7,511 nucleotides of DNA from JBGPYM01 sp041493205. GTDB taxonomy: Bacteria; Bacteroidota; Ignavibacteria; UBA10030; UBA6906. The position numbers and the translations under genes are program-made. The notes beneath the pieces are model-generated. The model saw only the letters and a program-made list of their open reading frames with translations. It had not been told where the DNA came from and made no database searches. Positions 5,666 to 7,511 of the stretch are shown here, piece by piece (position 1 is the stretch's first letter; every line of letters starts with the position of its first letter). Location of the stretch: the NCBI GenBank assembly GCA_041493205.1, contig JBGPYM010000158.1, forward strand, positions 1 through 7,511, in the 5' to 3' direction.

Positions 5666-7511
5666 TTAGAACGAGGCATGTTCCGTCCGGGCGATGATCT
5701 CATCCTGCAATGATGTGCCGAGGTCACAAAAGTAGTCGCTGTATCCCGCCACCCGCACGATCAGGTCCCGGTGCTGATCGGGATGCGTCTGCGCATCGCG
5801 CAGGGTGGCCGCATCCACGACATTGAACTGTATGTGGTGCCCCCCCATCCGGAAATAGCCCCGCACGAGCGCGGCCACGCTGTCGATCCCCTTCGTCCCG
5901 TCCATGAGGTGCGGCGTGAATTTCTGATTCAGCAGGGTCCCGCCTGTGCGGATGTGATCGAGTTTCCCCGCCGACCGGAGCACGGCGGTCGGGCCATGGC
6001 GGTCAGCGCCCTGAACGGGGGAGATCCCCTCCGACAGCGGCGTCCACGCTTTCCTGCCGTCCGGCGTTGCACCAGTCACGGAGCCGAAGTAGATGTGGCA
6101 GGTTGTCGGGAGCAGGTTGATCCGGTAGTGCCCTCCCCTTCCATTTGGCCTGCCATCCACCGCGCCGAAGTAGATCTCGAAGACTTCATTCATAAGGGCG
6201 TCGGCGCGGCTGTCATCGTTGCCGTACCGGGGCGTTCTGTTCCAGAGGAGCAGCCGGGTCTTCTCATACCCGTCGAAATCGGCGGCCAGGACGGTGCGCA
6301 GGTCGTGCATCGTCATCGTTTTTGCTTCGAACACGTGGTGGCGCACTGCCGAGAGGCAATCGGTGACGGTGCCGAGACCCACCCCCTGGATATAACTGGA
6401 ATTGTACCGCGCGCCTCCGGCGTTGTAGTCTGTGCCGCGCGTGATGCAGTCGTCGATGAGCAGGGAAAGGAACGGCACGGGCATTTCCTCCGCGTAGATC
6501 TGTTCGATGACCGCGCTCCCCCGGATCTTTACGTCGATGAAGTAGCGAACCTGCGCCCGGAAGGCGGCCAGCACCTCGTCGAATGACCGGAACGATTCCG
6601 GGTCGCCCGACTGCGGACCGAGTTGCTTCCCTGTCCGCGTATCGAGTCCGTTGTGGAGCGTCAATTCGAAAATCTTCGGTAGATTGAAATAACCGGTCAG
6701 TATGTACGCTTCCTTGCCAAACGCTCCCGTCTCGACACATCCGCTGGTACCGCCGTCCCGCGCATCTTCGACGCTCTTGCCCTGCCGGAGAAGCTCTCCC
6801 ACGACCGCGTCGGCATTGAAGATGGAGGGCTGTCCCCACCCTTTTCGGATGATCCTGCAGGCGGCCTTCAGGAAGTCGTCGGGATTCTTGCGGCTCAGCT
6901 GGATGTTGGAGCTGGGCTGCACGAGGCGCATCTCATCGATCACCTCCAGGACGAGATACGTCACGTCATTGACCCCGTCGTCGCCGTCGGTCGTCAGTCC
7001 GCCGCTGTTGATATTGGCGAAATCCGTGTAGGTGGAGCTTTCTTCGGCGGTGACACCCACCTTGGGAGGCGCCGGTTGGTTGTTAAACTTGACCCAGAAG
7101 CACTCGAGCAGCTCTTTTGCCTGCTCGCGGGTCAGCGTACCCGCCGCGATCTCGCGGGCATAGAACGGAATGAGATGTTGGTCGAGTCGGCCGGGATTGA
7201 ATGCGTCCCACGGATTCAGTTCGGTGATGACCCCGAGATGGACAAACCAGTACGCCTGCAGCGCTTCGCGGAATGTGCTCGGGGGGAACGCCGGGACTCT
7301 CCTGCAGATTGCCGCGATTTCGGACAACTCGTCGCGGCGGACCGGGTCGGTGGTCCGCTGTGCCAGCGCCTCGGCGGCGTCGGCATACCGGACGGCGAGC
7401 AGGATCACGGCGTCGGCGGCAATGGCCATCGCCTGGAGTTCATCCCGTTTCGCCCTGACGGCGGAGTCATCCCCTTTCGGCAGAGTGTGCAGCGCGCGCT
7501 CGACATCGTCC
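5666..7511 (-). CDS. hypD: Glycyl radical enzyme, probable trans-4-hydroxy-L-proline dehydratase (partial, N-terminus beyond window)
   Basis: The frame stays open to the right edge and shows 614 residues; roughly 175 N-terminal residues are missing. It is a glycyl radical enzyme of the pyruvate formate-lyase superfamily: the radical loop is RVAGYSDYF near the C-terminus (Gly codon 5744-5746), and the thiyl Cys is in GTSGCVETGAFGKEAY (codon 6737-6739). There is one Cys in the loop, not the Cys-Cys pair of pyruvate formate-lyase. If this Cys is set to 434, as I recall for Clostridioides difficile HypD, the radical Gly falls on 765. Asp278 (NPWDAF), Ser334, Asp339 and Phe340 (SSTYTDF), Glu436, Tyr450 (LTGYF) and Thr645 (LLPTT) also fall on the residues described for HypD, with no gaps needed. 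HypD dehydrates trans-4-hydroxy-L-proline to pyrroline-5-carboxylate in the cytoplasm and needs a radical-SAM activase. A hydroxyproline C-N lyase or an uncharacterised relative remains possible. The downstream proline-specific peptidases fit the hydroxyproline role. Confidence 0.8.
   Translation of the reverse strand, partial: DDVERALHTLPKGDDSAVRAKRDELQAMAIAADAVILLAVRYADAAEALAQRTTDPVRRDELSEIAAICRRVPAFPPSTFREALQAYWFVHLGVITELNPWDAFNPGRLDQHLIPFYAREIAAGTLTREQAKELLECFWVKFNNQPAPPKVGVTAEESSTYTDFANINSGGLTTDGDDGVNDVTYLVLEVIDEMRLVQPSSNIQLSRKNPDDFLKAACRIIRKGWGQPSIFNADAVVGELLRQGKSVEDARDGGTSGCVETGAFGKEAYILTGYFNLPKIFELTLHNGLDTRTGKQLGPQSGDPESFRSFDEVLAAFRAQVRYFIDVKIRGSAVIEQIYAEEMPVPFLSLLIDDCITRGTDYNAGGARYNSSYIQGVGLGTVTDCLSAVRHHVFEAKTMTMHDLRTVLAADFDGYEKTRLLLWNRTPRYGNDDSRADALMNEVFEIYFGAVDGRPNGRGGHYRINLLPTTCHIYFGSVTGATPDGRKAWTPLSEGISPVQGADRHGPTAVLRSAGKLDHIRTGGTLLNQKFTPHLMDGTKGIDSVAALVRGYFRMGGHHIQFNVVDAATLRDAQTHPDQHRDLIVRVAGYSDYFCDLGTSLQDEIIARTEHASF

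Noticed and set aside
5771..6586. Open frame of 271 codons on the plus strand
   Set aside because: It is antisense to the glycyl radical enzyme and its composition is that of a shadow frame.
5666..7511. Pyruvate formate-lyase as the identity of the glycyl radical enzyme
   Set aside because: The active loop has a single Cys in GCVE and lacks the Cys-Cys pair of true pyruvate formate-lyase. The GCVE motif belongs to the dehydratase, decarboxylase and lyase branches.

Overview
The window is a compact stretch of GC-rich bacterial DNA with seven protein genes and almost no spare sequence. The longest gene-free interval is 167 bases, and I see no tRNA, rRNA, CRISPR array or insertion sequence. The proteins point to a Gram-negative (diderm) bacterium: there is a lipoprotein with a lipobox, a predicted outer-membrane-type protein ending in Phe, and several Sec signal peptides. 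Nearly every gene has a clear Shine-Dalgarno site, which argues against typical Bacteroidales. A GC-rich relative elsewhere in the FCB group (for example Ignavibacteria/Chlorobi-like) would fit, but this placement is only a guess. A glycyl radical enzyme implies life without oxygen at least part of the time.

Left block (30-2311, minus strand): a three-gene operon read from right to left. It encodes a 136-residue lipoprotein, a 295-residue secreted or outer-membrane protein of unknown function, and an exported two-domain rhodanese-type sulfurtransferase. A divergent intergenic region (2312-2478) carries a plausible promoter for each direction. To its right, a single plus-strand gene (2479-3063) encodes an exported, very lysine-rich protein that ends in two copies of a PBCV-type basic adaptor repeat. 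Its stop codon lies only 10 bases from the stop of the convergent next operon.

Right block (3074-7511, minus strand): a three-gene operon, again read from right to left. It encodes a glycyl radical enzyme (cut by the right edge), a cytoplasmic M24 Xaa-Pro peptidase-like enzyme and an exported S37-family prolyl tri/tetrapeptidyl aminopeptidase. Set on the numbering of trans-4-hydroxy-L-proline dehydratase (HypD), the glycyl radical enzyme shows the expected residue at every active-site position that I recall and that lies inside the window. Together the three genes look like a small pathway for using proline- and hydroxyproline-rich peptides (collagen-like material). The S37 enzyme would trim peptides in the periplasm, the M24 enzyme would release residues next to proline or hydroxyproline in the cytoplasm, and the radical enzyme would dehydrate free hydroxyproline to pyrroline-5-carboxylate. 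The radical activase and a P5C reductase, usually expected with HypD, are not in the window and may lie past the right edge. This functional linkage is an inference from gene content and order.
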